Shown here piece by piece: positions 49,535 to 58,961 of a stretch of 64,000 nucleotides of DNA. Both the position numbers and the translations under genes were made by a program. Under the pieces are notes generated by a model, which did no database searches, was not told the origin of the DNA, and saw nothing but the letters and a program-made list of their open reading frames with translations. Each line of letters begins with the position of its first letter. Position 1 is the stretch's first letter. The stretch comes from Nakazawaea peltata (Eukaryota > Ascomycota > Pichiomycetes > Alaninales > Pachysolenaceae): assembly GCA_001599355.1 (NCBI GenBank), contig BCGQ01000001.1, positions 2,793,135-2,857,134 of the forward strand. Reading direction: 5' to 3'.

Positions 49535-50125
49535 TCATCTATGATTTTTAGGTGGTTGCTGTTGATAAACGGGGCTCATGACTATATTCTGGCCTTGGAA
49601 TCGTTGATTCTCCTTTTGGGCCGTCTTCGCAACCGTGTTGTAGATTATGGCAGCATTTCTTGTAGAGCAAGCATTGAGGAAACTGAGAAGAGAACCGATG
49701 ATTGGTGGGAAACTAATGATCAAATCAAACAAAATATTCAGTTCCAATTTGGCGACAGTCTTGGCATCAAAATGGTAGTGTCTATTTGCATAATGGATCA
49801 ATCTGGCATGTACTGCGTACATTAAGAGGGGTCCGATGACGGGGAGAAGTGATACCAAAGGAGCCAGTCCTATACCACAATCCACGGGATAACAACCCAT
49901 GAAACACTTATCGTGAATCCAAGCCCTTTTCTGGACTTTTTTGAATACTTTCAGATCCTCTTTTGAACAATAATCTGGTAACCTTCTCTTCCTTGTCCTT
50001 CCATCTGGGGTAGTCTCTTGATATGGGTCCTTAGTTTGGAAATGTTCCCCAGCATAGTCATTCCACAGATCTACCAGTTGATCATAGAAGGGGAGACCTT
50101 CAATTTGGTTCAGAATGTTACTCAT
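49535..50125 (-). CDS. DUF4112 membrane protein
   Basis: A 196-residue protein with a basic cytosolic N-terminal region (RKRRLPDYCSKED) followed by two hydrophobic segments, about 84-108 (GIGLAPLVSLLPVIGPLLMY) and about 127-150 (LNILFDLIISFPPIIGSLLSFL). The pattern of paired Pro-Gly containing segments with VH/RN residues between them is that of DUF4112, found in bacteria and fungi. No enzymatic activity is established for the family. The C-terminus is Gln/Pro-rich. The gene starts at a clear ATG and its promoter side contains a striking series of G runs. Confidence 0.8.
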   Translation of the reverse strand: MSNILNQIEGLPFYDQLVDLWNDYAGEHFQTKDPYQETTPDGRTRKRRLPDYCSKEDLKVFKKVQKRAWIHDKCFMGCYPVDCGIGLAPLVSLLPVIGPLLMYAVHARLIHYANRHYHFDAKTVAKLELNILFDLIISFPPIIGSLLSFLNACSTRNAAIIYNTVAKTAQKENQRFQGQNIVMSPVYQQQPPKNHR

Positions 50126-50250
50126 CGTGGCCCATTGAGTCGACTCAATTCTTCCGATCTGCCCCGTGTTTCAAATAGAGGCACAGCTTAGAAAAATCAT
50201 GTGGCAGGGGTTACCCGGATTCGATTGCGCAGAGCTTAGCTAAGCGTAAA

Positions 50251-50297
50251 GGGGTCAAAAGGGGGTCAAAAGGGGGGAAATTAAGGGGAAATTAGGG
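50251..50297 (+). repeat. Regular G-run array (candidate G-quadruplex)
   Basis: Runs of 4, 5, 6 and 4 G on the plus strand, separated by TCAAAA, TCAAAA and AAATTAA, with a fifth shorter GGG run after AAATTA (to about 50297). It sits between the PRP18 stop and the DUF4112 start, upstream of the latter. Confidence 0.65.
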
Positions 50298-50325
50298 CAA
50301 ATCTAAGGCAAAACCTAAACGATAT

Positions 50326-51288
50326 TTAAATAGGCCACTTCTTTTCACTAAACGTAATCAACCTCTTAAGTGCCACCAACCATTTACGTGTCTTCTCATC
50401 ACTCATAATATTCGATTTGACCTCCTGCCCCTCTAATCTACTGTGAGCACTTCTGGCATGAATACCAATATTAATGACTCCAATGGGCCAACAGGCATTT
50501 CCAATACTTAAATTCAAATAAGAATCGTTACTCCTTAAATAATCTTTGTCTTGTAAATATTTGACAGTTGTAGCGAGACTAGTGAAAACATCTGAAGTCA
50601 AAGTCTTTTTGCGTAATTTTACCAAAAGGGGCACAATGTCGGTTTTGGTGGCTATAAGAAGCTTCTTCTGCACGTCATCGTCATCATTTAACGAATTTTC
50701 CCACTCGCCAAGCAAAAACTTGAGGTAAGAACGTAACTGGATGTGAACTTTATCAGGGTCATCCACGATATCTTGCAGTTCAATTGTGAAGTCGATCTCA
50801 TTCTCAAGTTTAGCATCCTCTGCACGCTTTAGCAGGAGGTCACGGCGTTTAGATAACTCGTTCATGATCCGGATTAACTCTATTTTGTCTTTTGGTTCTT
50901 CATCTGATTCTGTGTATCCCAATTCTTTGAGTCGTTCATGGACCTGTTCAATGGAAAGAGAATCGAATAATTGAGTTTCTTCACTGGTCATCTCTTTACG
51001 TTTTTCTTCCAGTTCTTCTTTTTTAAGTTCATCACGTCGCAGATTCAACTCATCTAAGATTTTCTTTCTTTTGATATCTTCTTCATTGTCTTCATTATCG
51101 CCCTCTGTGCCGTTACTCTTCCTGTCTGCTTCAAGCTCATCCACCTCTCTTTTTCTCTTCTTGGACTCTTCACGACTTTCTTCGGTAGTCTCCAACTCCT
51201 TCCTACTTACAAATCCCTGTTGTTTTATGGCTTTCAACTTCTGCATTTGCAGTTTCTTCTTCAGGATTTCTTTCAGTAAGAAGTCCAT
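50326..51288 (-). CDS. PRP18: Prp18, second-step splicing factor
   Basis: Acts with Slu7 at the second step of pre-mRNA splicing, stabilising 3' splice site docking. The frame opens at a GTG; the ATG at 51288 (MDFLLKEILKKKLQMQKLKA) is the family start and gives 320 residues, longer than S. cerevisiae Prp18 (251). The PRP4-like motif lies at about 110-140 (LSIEQVHERLKELGYTESDEEPKDKIELI), present in human PRPF18. The Prp18 core is at about 175-320, with the conserved loop SNDSYLNLSIGNACWPIGV and IGIHARSAHSR. The charged linker (about 30-100) is disordered. It is divergent from TFG2 with 228 bp between starts. Confidence 0.95.
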   Translation of the reverse strand: MDFLLKEILKKKLQMQKLKAIKQQGFVSRKELETTEESREESKKRKREVDELEADRKSNGTEGDNEDNEEDIKRKKILDELNLRRDELKKEELEEKRKEMTSEETQLFDSLSIEQVHERLKELGYTESDEEPKDKIELIRIMNELSKRRDLLLKRAEDAKLENEIDFTIELQDIVDDPDKVHIQLRSYLKFLLGEWENSLNDDDDVQKKLLIATKTDIVPLLVKLRKKTLTSDVFTSLATTVKYLQDKDYLRSNDSYLNLSIGNACWPIGVINIGIHARSAHSRLEGQEVKSNIMSDEKTRKWLVALKRLITFSEKKWPI

Positions 51289-51516
51289 TGTGTTGATGCT
51301 TTGGTTTCCCCTCACTCCTCTCGTCGTCTTGTCGTCTTGTCTCTTCTATTTTTCTCTCTATTTTCCTACCGATTTCCTACCGATTTCCCTCCAAGCTTCC
51401 AGCCGATTTCTCAGCTTTTTCCAGCTTTCCCAGCGCTTCTCGCCAAACAAAAAAGCAAACGCTTATAAAAATTGACTTCTTCAATTCAAACGCTGATAAC
51501 CAAAGGACAAGATAAG

Positions 51517-52740
51517 ATGTCGGGAGATCCAAAGAGCAAGGCAGATGGCGCTGAAGCGCCATTCGGTGAATTGTACAAGGAAGAAGAAGAGACAGGAGGC
51601 AAAATCATGACTATGGGAGAGAATGGTGAGATGTTGGAATACACTGGGCCAAGTGTGGACGAGATAGAGGAGAAAGAACCTGAGTCTTTGGATTTAAATA
51701 TGAAAGATTCCGGACGTAAAGTGTGGTTAGTCAAGTTACCAAAGAGATTAGCCGACAGATGGCGTGATATGTCCAAGATTGAAGGCAAAGAGTTGGGTAA
51801 ATTGAGGATTAAAAATGGTAACGGCTCAGACGTGAAACTTTTACTCGATCAAATTGAGGGAGTGACAGATGGATTACCTTCACAATATAAAATCATGATG
51901 AACAAGAAAGTGATAGAGAATGAGTATATATTTACAGAGACGAACTTGAAGAACTTTATAGTGGATAGAGTTGAGAATACACCAGGGGATATGAATAGTG
52001 CAAGACCAACGGCGAGCTCTAATCAGCCTTCGGCAGCTCAGCTGGCCGCCACCCTGGCTGCAAACCTGAGAGCTGAAGAAAGAAGAAGAAGATTGAAAAG
52101 ATTCAGAGAAAGGAAATACCAGGATGGTCAACAAACTACTAATAAACCAAGATATATCCCATTTGTTAAGACGATTCCAAAGAAGACTTCATTAGTGGGA
52201 ACAGTTTTCCATGAGTGTCAAGTGTTACCATCGATGACCGATAAAAACTATATTAAGCAATTGAAGAAGGACTTGAAACCAAAACCTAGACAAGCAGCTA
52301 CTTTATTAAGTGATCCAGTTGGTTTAATCCAAAGTAATACCGGTCCTTCGATCACTAAAGGTAACACTTCTCAGTTCTTGAGACAAGATAAACATAAGGC
52401 CAAGTCTGATGGTAGAGCCACTAGAATGCCTCAAAAGGACTTACTTGACTTGTTATTCCGTTTATTCGACGAATATGACTACTGGACAATGAAAGGTTTG
52501 AGAGAAAGAACTAAACAACCAGAGACCTACTTGAAAGAGAGTTTGGAGAAAGTGGCAGTATTAATTAAAAGAGGTCCATACCTGTTGAAGTATCTGCTTA
52601 AGCCAGAGTATAAGACATTAAGAGACCAAGAGAAGGCTAAACTGGCCAGTGCCAATAATGGTAATGTTCCAGACACCAATAATAACCAAGATGATCACGA
52701 ATCCGATATGGATGACCTTGAAATGGAAGACGTTGCTTAG
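51517..52740 (+). CDS. TFG2: Tfg2, beta subunit of TFIIF
   Basis: RAP30-type subunit of the RNA polymerase II initiation factor TFIIF. The frame begins at a TTG (51472); the ATG at 51517 gives MSGDPKSKAD and 407 residues. The N-terminal dimerisation domain has KVWLVKLPKRLADRWRDM, and the family winged-helix domain is at about 305-370 (RMPQKDLLDLLFRLFDEYDYWTMKGLRERTKQPETYLKE). The middle has basic RRRRLKRFRERKYQ and IPFVKTIPKKTSLVGTVFHECQ. The C-terminus is acidic. The segment before the basic run, with three CTG codons (first at 52042), reads AAQAAATAAANA under the Ala code, a helix-forming Ala stretch. Confidence 0.95.
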   Translation: MSGDPKSKADGAEAPFGELYKEEEETGGKIMTMGENGEMLEYTGPSVDEIEEKEPESLDLNMKDSGRKVWLVKLPKRLADRWRDMSKIEGKELGKLRIKNGNGSDVKLLLDQIEGVTDGLPSQYKIMMNKKVIENEYIFTETNLKNFIVDRVENTPGDMNSARPTASSNQPSAAQLAATLAANLRAEERRRRLKRFRERKYQDGQQTTNKPRYIPFVKTIPKKTSLVGTVFHECQVLPSMTDKNYIKQLKKDLKPKPRQAATLLSDPVGLIQSNTGPSITKGNTSQFLRQDKHKAKSDGRATRMPQKDLLDLLFRLFDEYDYWTMKGLRERTKQPETYLKESLEKVAVLIKRGPYLLKYLLKPEYKTLRDQEKAKLASANNGNVPDTNNNQDDHESDMDDLEMEDVA

Positions 52741-52944
52741 ATCTTGCTGAGCATTTTATCATTATTTAAACACAGCACTTTATCGATTATTTAGTCAAAT
52801 AGTTTAGCAAAATATCAATTTAATCATGCCATAAATTTTTACCCAATTCGGTAATTTTCGTCCTTCTCCTTTAAACCTTCAAAAAGCAACTAAGACTATT
52901 CGAGAAGCTTTTGAAGTGGTTACGAAAGGAGTGTATTGCTAGTT

Positions 52945-54489
52945 ATGTCTGTAGCAGATGAAAGTGCCGGCGCGCCTTTGATCCCTTCGACTACCGCAAC
53001 CGAGGGTGATGAGGTCAGAGCCCAGTTCACTGGCAAGTCCAACTATAAAGTGCCTGGATTTGCCGCCGATAGCTCGATTCTTAACGCTGATAAAAAGAGC
53101 CTGGGAAACGAGGAGGAAGATATCCCAAAGACTTCTCCTTTGCTTTCTTCAACTCCTCCTACCGTTAGTAAAGCACTTTTGAGATCATACCCTTACTTAT
53201 TGCTTGCTAATAAGATTTTAGGTGTATTGACTTGGACTGGAGATGACATTTGGCTTTCGATTTTGATCGTGGCTTCATATTGCTTCCTTGTATTGTACTA
53301 TGAGTATTTGGTGGTGTATTTCGGTCACTTGATGGTCGTTGGATTGGTGTCTTTGTACACTTTGGTGAGTCAAAAGATTGGTCAAGAACAGGAACTGAAC
53401 CCAACTTTGGACAATGCTGTTCATAATTTGACTACTGTCACTGTTAGAGCCGATATGTTGTTATCACCTATCATTCAGTTGAGTTTGACTCCATATGACT
53501 TGAAAAGATTGTTATTCACCACCATCTTTTTAAGTCCAGTGTACATTGTTTTGACATATTTCCTCATTTCACCACGTTCATTGTTATTATTCAGTGGTAT
53601 ATTTGTATTGACATATCATTCAAGTTGGTCTCGGATCACCAGGAAAATCTTATGGAAGTCTAAATTGATCAGATTATTGACATTTTATGTCACAGGATTG
53701 GATTTCTCCGGCAATCAAGCCGATAATAAGAACACATTATATAAATTAGCCATGTCTAAGGCTTCATCGCAGTTGAAGAAAGGTTCATCAAGCTTATCGA
53801 AATCTCTGTTATCCAAAGATGGACCTGTCAGATTCACTTATGTATTATATGAGAACCAAAGACGTTGGCTTGGAATTGGATGGACTTCTAATTTGTTAAG
53901 TTACGAAAGAGCACCTTGGACCGACGAATTTTTGAATGAGTCGAAATCTACAGAGGACTTTGAATTGCCCGAGGTGACAGACGATTCCAATATGCAATGG
54001 AGATGGGTTGATAAGACATGGAGATTGGATTTGACCAATGATGGTTCTATTCAATTGCCTTCTACTAAGCCTAAATCCACTGCTGACCCAAGACCAGATG
54101 ATGGGTTCATTTATTACGATAACACATGGAAGAGTCCATCAACAGAAGATCTGTTTGGTAAATATACAAGAAGAAGAAGATGGGTACGGACTGCCGAGTT
54201 AGTGTCTGTATCTAGTGGGTTAGGAATGGGTACTGCAGGTGGGGTTGTCACTTCCACGTCGCCTTCCTCTCCTCCTCTGGCCCCAATTTCTGAGGTGCTG
54301 ACAGTACAGGCTACAGGTAGCACAGCATTGGAAAGTCCAACACTGGATAAACAGAAGAAACGTAAATCACTTCGATTTGACTCGTCAATCTTGGAGACTG
54401 TAAAGAAGATGGAAAGTGAGAGGACTCATTCTACAGAGGATGAACCTTCTTCCCCAGTATCAACTGGCGATAGCAAGAAGGACATATAA
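52945..54489 (+). CDS. PEX30: Pex30-family peroxin with dysferlin domain
   Basis: An ER membrane protein that controls peroxisome number and the contact regions where peroxisomes and lipid droplets form. The frame starts at a TTG; the ATG at 52945 (MSVADESAGAPLIP) gives 514 residues. Residues about 75-230 hold a reticulon-like membrane region with several hydrophobic segments (ILIVASYCFLVLYYEYLVVYF, LLFTTIFLSPVYIVLTYFLI). The dysferlin domain follows: an N part with YENQRRWLGIGWTSNLLSYERAPWTDE and a C part with WRWVDKTWRLD, FIYYDNTWKSP and YTRRRRWVRTAEL. The C-terminus is a Ser/Pro-rich disordered tail. Yeasts have two to four members (Pex30, 31, 32 and Pex28/29 relatives); which one this is cannot be settled. 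Confidence 0.88.
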   Translation: MSVADESAGAPLIPSTTATEGDEVRAQFTGKSNYKVPGFAADSSILNADKKSLGNEEEDIPKTSPLLSSTPPTVSKALLRSYPYLLLANKILGVLTWTGDDIWLSILIVASYCFLVLYYEYLVVYFGHLMVVGLVSLYTLVSQKIGQEQELNPTLDNAVHNLTTVTVRADMLLSPIIQLSLTPYDLKRLLFTTIFLSPVYIVLTYFLISPRSLLLFSGIFVLTYHSSWSRITRKILWKSKLIRLLTFYVTGLDFSGNQADNKNTLYKLAMSKASSQLKKGSSSLSKSLLSKDGPVRFTYVLYENQRRWLGIGWTSNLLSYERAPWTDEFLNESKSTEDFELPEVTDDSNMQWRWVDKTWRLDLTNDGSIQLPSTKPKSTADPRPDDGFIYYDNTWKSPSTEDLFGKYTRRRRWVRTAELVSVSSGLGMGTAGGVVTSTSPSSPPLAPISEVLTVQATGSTALESPTLDKQKKRKSLRFDSSILETVKKMESERTHSTEDEPSSPVSTGDSKKDI

Positions 54490-54671
54490 TGTCTACATAG
54501 TTAATTTGTATATTTCCCGATAAAAGATTAATATTGATATCAATATATCTGTATTTTATTAGTTTTTATGTGTCCATGAATCAACATCAAATTGACACCA
54601 TAGGTATCGAATTGACGTTGCCAAATTTTATGATATTTACAACTCCCAGCAGATGAATAAATTTAAGCTTC

Positions 54672-54908
54672 TTAGATTTGTTCAACTTCCAAAGTTGGTG
54701 GCAAAGATTGTTGCAACTTCTTGGACTTGGAAACATCCTTGACAACCAAGGTGTACAAGTTCTTGGTACCTCTAATCTTGAACTTGGTCTCGGTAACCTT
54801 CTTACCAACCTTGTTGAACTTGACGTTGGTCTTGATGGTAGCGGACTTGATGTCACCTCTTCTGGACAATTCGATGAATTGCTTGATATCCTTGATTTCC
54901 TTAGCCAT
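54672..54908 (-). CDS. RPL38: Ribosomal protein eL38
   Basis: A 78-residue large-subunit ribosomal protein, full length for the family. It begins MAKEIKDIKQFIELSRRGD and contains KTNVKFNKVGKKVTETKFKIRGTKNLYTLVV, which is highly conserved. Codons are strongly biased, with no CTG, as expected for a ribosomal protein gene. No intron interrupts it. It is divergent from CWC24 (252 bp between starts); the intervening region has T-rich and A-rich runs typical of ribosomal protein promoters but no recognisable Rap1 site. Confidence 0.97.
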   Translation of the reverse strand: MAKEIKDIKQFIELSRRGDIKSATIKTNVKFNKVGKKVTETKFKIRGTKNLYTLVVKDVSKSKKLQQSLPPTLEVEQI

Positions 54909-55160
54909 TTTTAAGTATTGATTTAGATAGTTGTTAATACTGACCTAGATGATAAAGATATAGATTAATTTTTCAGGGTAGGAAAAATTTTGGTAGAAAA
55001 AAAAAGATGAAAAAATGAGAGCGGATGTTCTTTAGGGTTTGGTGCCCTGAATGGGGCATCGTAACACCATTTGATATTTTGCTAATTTATTTTTCTTTAT
55101 CTGCATTACATCATCACACCAGCTCATCTCATATATGTTATCATATTATTAATTGACAGT

Positions 55161-55958
55161 ATGTTCAAGAAACGGAATATTCAGGCTTCTGCCAGTCTAA
55201 AGGCCAAGAAACATCTTATAGTGTCAAGTGATAGTGATAGTGATGATGAGGGAGTTGGAGATGAAGTGGTGAAGGTCCAATCGAAGCCTAGATTTAAGAA
55301 GATCAAGACGCCACAATTAGAGAAGGGAGATAAAGAAGAGGTGGTGATAAAATCGGTAGAGGATGTAGAAAATGTGGTTGATAATGAAGAAGGTGATGAG
55401 AAGGATACATCAACTTCGGATCTTCCCTCTGTTCCTGCCTCAGCCCCCGCCTCAGCCCCACTTGGTGTCTACAAAGGTCAAGCTGCTTACGAAGATTTCA
55501 TGGATGTCAAAAAGATTACAAACAAAACAGCTAAAGAAATCAAACCCCCTAAATCACTGGGTAACATAAAAACAACATTGAGTATCGATTTCCTGCCCGA
55601 TGTATGTAAAGACTTCAAACAAACAGGGTACTGTGGATTTGGTGATACTTGTAAATTCTTACATTTAAGAGATGATCTGAAGAAAGGGTGGAAAATTGAT
55701 AAAGAATGGGAAAATGTAGGAAAATCACGTATTTCAGAGGAAAAACTCACAACTATCCCTTTCAAATGTCCCATCTGCAAAAATGACTACAAAAACCCGA
55801 TCGTGACCCCTTGCCAACACTACTTTTGTCAACCTTGTTATCTTGTACACTACAAAAAAACTAAGAAATGCTTCATTTGCAATAAGAACACAGGGGGTTC
55901 GATGCTTATCGCCAAGGATTTAAAGAAGATCCTACAACTGCAGAAAGATGAGAAATGA
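55161..55958 (+). CDS. CWC24: Cwc24, spliceosome zinc-finger protein (RNF113 family)
   Basis: A 265-residue component of the activated spliceosome that shields the 5' splice site before the first step. The first 125 residues are acidic and disordered, with a Pro/Ala/Ser run. A CCCH zinc finger begins at C149 (VCKDFKQTGYCGFGDTCKFLH). A RING-type finger begins at C203 (CPICKNDYKNPIVTPCQHYFCQPC...CFIC). Order and spacing match Cwc24 and human RNF113A. The stop codon is immediately followed by the stop codon of HIR1 on the other strand, so the two coding regions abut with no base between. Confidence 0.94.
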   Translation: MFKKRNIQASASLKAKKHLIVSSDSDSDDEGVGDEVVKVQSKPRFKKIKTPQLEKGDKEEVVIKSVEDVENVVDNEEGDEKDTSTSDLPSVPASAPASAPLGVYKGQAAYEDFMDVKKITNKTAKEIKPPKSLGNIKTTLSIDFLPDVCKDFKQTGYCGFGDTCKFLHLRDDLKKGWKIDKEWENVGKSRISEEKLTTIPFKCPICKNDYKNPIVTPCQHYFCQPCYLVHYKKTKKCFICNKNTGGSMLIAKDLKKILQLQKDEK

Positions 55959-58662
55959 CTAATATTTAACATTACTTCTTTTCAGAATTCTATTTTCAAG
56001 TAATTTAACGAGTTCCAATTTATGTTCATCGTCGTAGATAGCTCTCTTATTGGCAAGATACCATGGGTCAATGACGGCCATCCAACATTTTAAGTCCAAT
56101 GAGTACCTGAAGACTTGATGGTTATCTAAATGGACCAAGATAGACCCATCTGAATCGTCTAAAAGAACCTCAATAATATCAGGAATCTTCATAAATTTGT
56201 TCTTCTTACGCTTATCTTCTTCGTAGATCACGTGACTAAATTGATTAAGCACCGAAGCGACACTTAAATTGAAGATCACCTTCTTTTTGGCGGCGACATT
56301 CCATGATGACACCAAACCTCCAATGGTGACACAAGCCATATGGCTCTTTGAGCATAATAAAATGGCAATTGGGGCTCCTACTTGGATCAGAGGAAGTAAG
56401 AGCATACCATTGGCTGAATATACTTTCAAGACACCAGTTTCAGTAGCAAGACACCAGAATATGTCCTCATATCCAACGGCATGAGTCACTTTCTCTTGCT
56501 CGAAAATCTCAAATTTACGTTTCCCCTTCGAATCATTACATACTATCCTTGTTAACCTACCAAATTTGTCATATTCATCCTCATCATAGGCGTAATCTTC
56601 ATCAGGCTCATTGAAGTTTCTAATTTCCATTACAGAGGTGAGAGTTGGATCGGAAGACGATTTGGAAGCAAAACACACCGAAAGAGATGGCTGAATACGC
56701 ATATCTGGGAACACGGTCTTAGGGAGAAGTACTGCTTTAGATATGAAATCCGGATATGAAATTTGTTTGGCACGTTTGGAATGATTTTTAGTGGCCATTC
56801 TCTTTGGTTTCTTTATCAAATGTTCGATAGTATCGATATCATCATCGTCTGACTCTTCATATAATGATTCTTGGACGAATTTGTTTCTTAATGCACATAC
56901 TGCTGTTTCTATACCCAATCTAGGTAATTGATATGCCGTTGTAGAGATCATATTCTTCGCCAAATTCTTTTGGATCATTTTAGATTGGGCACTTGAGGCC
57001 AATAAAGACAGTTTCTTCTTTTCGGCATCAACTGTAGATGATGAACTAGCCGATGACGATATTAACATTGGAGATACTCTTTTCTTTCCTGATTTCGTCA
57101 TTGTGATTTTTTGAGATGTGAGTTTCTGAGTAACTTTGGAAGGTTCTTGAGACAAAGCTTCTATAGGTTTCAGGGTAGTGATTGACGCATTAGAAGCCCC
57201 CATTAATCTGTCCATATGACTTTCTTTCTGATCGGAACTTTTCATTAATTTATCCATATGAGATTCTGCCTTCGAGTCCAATCCAACTTCTTTCGTTTTT
57301 TTATATTGCTTCAGCTTCTCTTCAATCACAAGTTCTTCTACACTTTCAGGCAACGAAATAGCTTCAGATCCAGTACCATAACGGTTCAATTGAGAGTCAT
57401 TCTTATCAAGAGGAACCTCGACTCCAAAATCGTTTTCCTCAACACATATGACAACGATAGTACCATCTAAAGAACTAATGAACAAATAATGACCATCTGG
57501 AGACCAACACAAATCAGTGATAGTTTTATAACAAATATCATCTGCCACAACAATAGGACGCGAGTTAGCAGTACTCCATATTGCCAATTTCTTGTCCTGA
57601 CCAGCAGTTGCAAGGATAGTCGACAATTGAGGTTCCTTCAGATCACTATCTCTCACGTCATATAATCTAGGAGAGAACGAAACTACTTCACAAGGAGATT
57701 CATGTCCAATCAAACTGATGTCCGCGACCCAGGAACCTCTATTTATGATAGCTACGGTGGAAACTGGGCCATTCTTAGCATTAGGAACGGCGATTTGTTG
57801 ACCATCAGGAGACCACGAGCACCGACGGAAATATGTAGTGAGAGGTGATTTCTTGAATGGATCTGTCACTATATGCTCGATGGAAAAGGTCAATTCAGTC
57901 CCTCCCGATCCTCTATGATACCTAAATATCCTCACAGTACGATCGTCTGACGATGTCATAAAGTATTTGTTAGCTGGATCAAAAACAATCCCCTTCACAT
58001 GAGATTGATGAATGTCGTATCTCTTGATCTTCTCAAATGTGTTACCATTCCAGATGATAATGGATCTATCGAGCCCTACAGTGACGAGAATTGATGAGTC
58101 TGGAGCCCATGCCATGTCTTGAATATCATTATCGTGAGCCACCAATCTTTTACGTGCTACCCAATGCTCAATATCAGCGTCTTGTTCTCCAAAAGCCTTT
58201 GGTCTCATTGAAGCTTCCTCATCTTTCTCCCAAATCAATAAAATCCGGTCGTCAGATCCAGAGGCTAGGAATCTTCCCGAGGGTGAGAATCGCACACACG
58301 TCACAGCACCGGTATGTCTACCCATTGAACACAATGGTCGACATAGAGATTTATCTGGTAGGAGTTTGGACATTTCAGGGTCTACCGCTGGGGTCTCAGA
58401 CGTCCCATTCTTCTTCTTTGACATCGTCATATCATTCTCCTTACCTGATAATACCTTGAATTTCGATATCGTCTCCGTAGACCAAATCCTGATCTTACCA
58501 TCTAGCCCTCCAGACGCCAAACGTGATCCGTCAGGGCTTACTGTGACTGAGTACACTTCGAATTTGCGATGTTCCTCTGAAAATGTTAGTATTAATTGAG
58601 TGGAGAAGACAATTGAGGTACGTACCAGTGTGACTAAGCCATGGGAGTTTCAAAATATGCAT
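55959..58662 (-). CDS. HIR1: Hir1, histone chaperone complex subunit, spliced
   Basis: HIRA-type subunit of the HIR complex, which deposits H3-H4 without replication and represses histone genes. Two exons: 58626-58662 and 55959-58576, together 884 residues. Exon 1 encodes MHILKLPWLSHT; after splicing it continues EEHRKFEVYSVTVSPDG, matching the Hir1 N-terminus. Without the intron the frame would start only at a GTG. Seven WD-type repeats fill about 1-390 (GGLDGKIRIWS, GSDDRILLIWE, GLDRSIIIWNG, SSDDRTVRIF and so on). The HIRA B motif KSGKKRVSPMLISSS lies near 495 and binds Asf1 in the family. The Hira domain forms the C-terminal third. Its 3' end abuts CWC24 exactly. Confidence 0.95.
58577..58625 (-). 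other. Intron of HIR1
   Basis: A 49-bp intron on the minus strand: donor GTACGT from 58625, branch site TACTAAC (58591-58585), acceptor CAG ending at 58577, 8 bases beyond the branch site. It joins the only suitable ATG to the conserved Hir1 N-terminus. Confidence 0.9.
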
Positions 58663-58961
58663 TATGGTCAGTGCCAATTGGTATGTGATGGAGTCGTGTT
58701 TGTAGTTTTGATACAAATTTGAGAAATAGTTGTAAAGGTAGTGTGTATACTTATAAATGGCCTATTTAGGTAATATATGCGTATGTCAAATAGTCGTGTA
58801 ACAATGGATAAAATCCCATTTAGGTAATTTATTGGGGGTGAATTGGGGATACAATTGGGACTATTGTAGTTTAGTATATATTGGGTGAATCGGCGGTACA
58901 AAAAGTATATTGTAATGATTGTAATGTCTTAGGAATATCTCTTCTATGCATTATCTATATA
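58663..58961. other. Intergenic region between HIR1 start and TRK1 end
   Basis: About 300 bp, AT-rich. On the minus strand it is the HIR1 promoter and the TRK1 3' flank. AATTTATTGGG/ATTGGGG-like runs occur; no gene seen. Confidence 0.4.
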
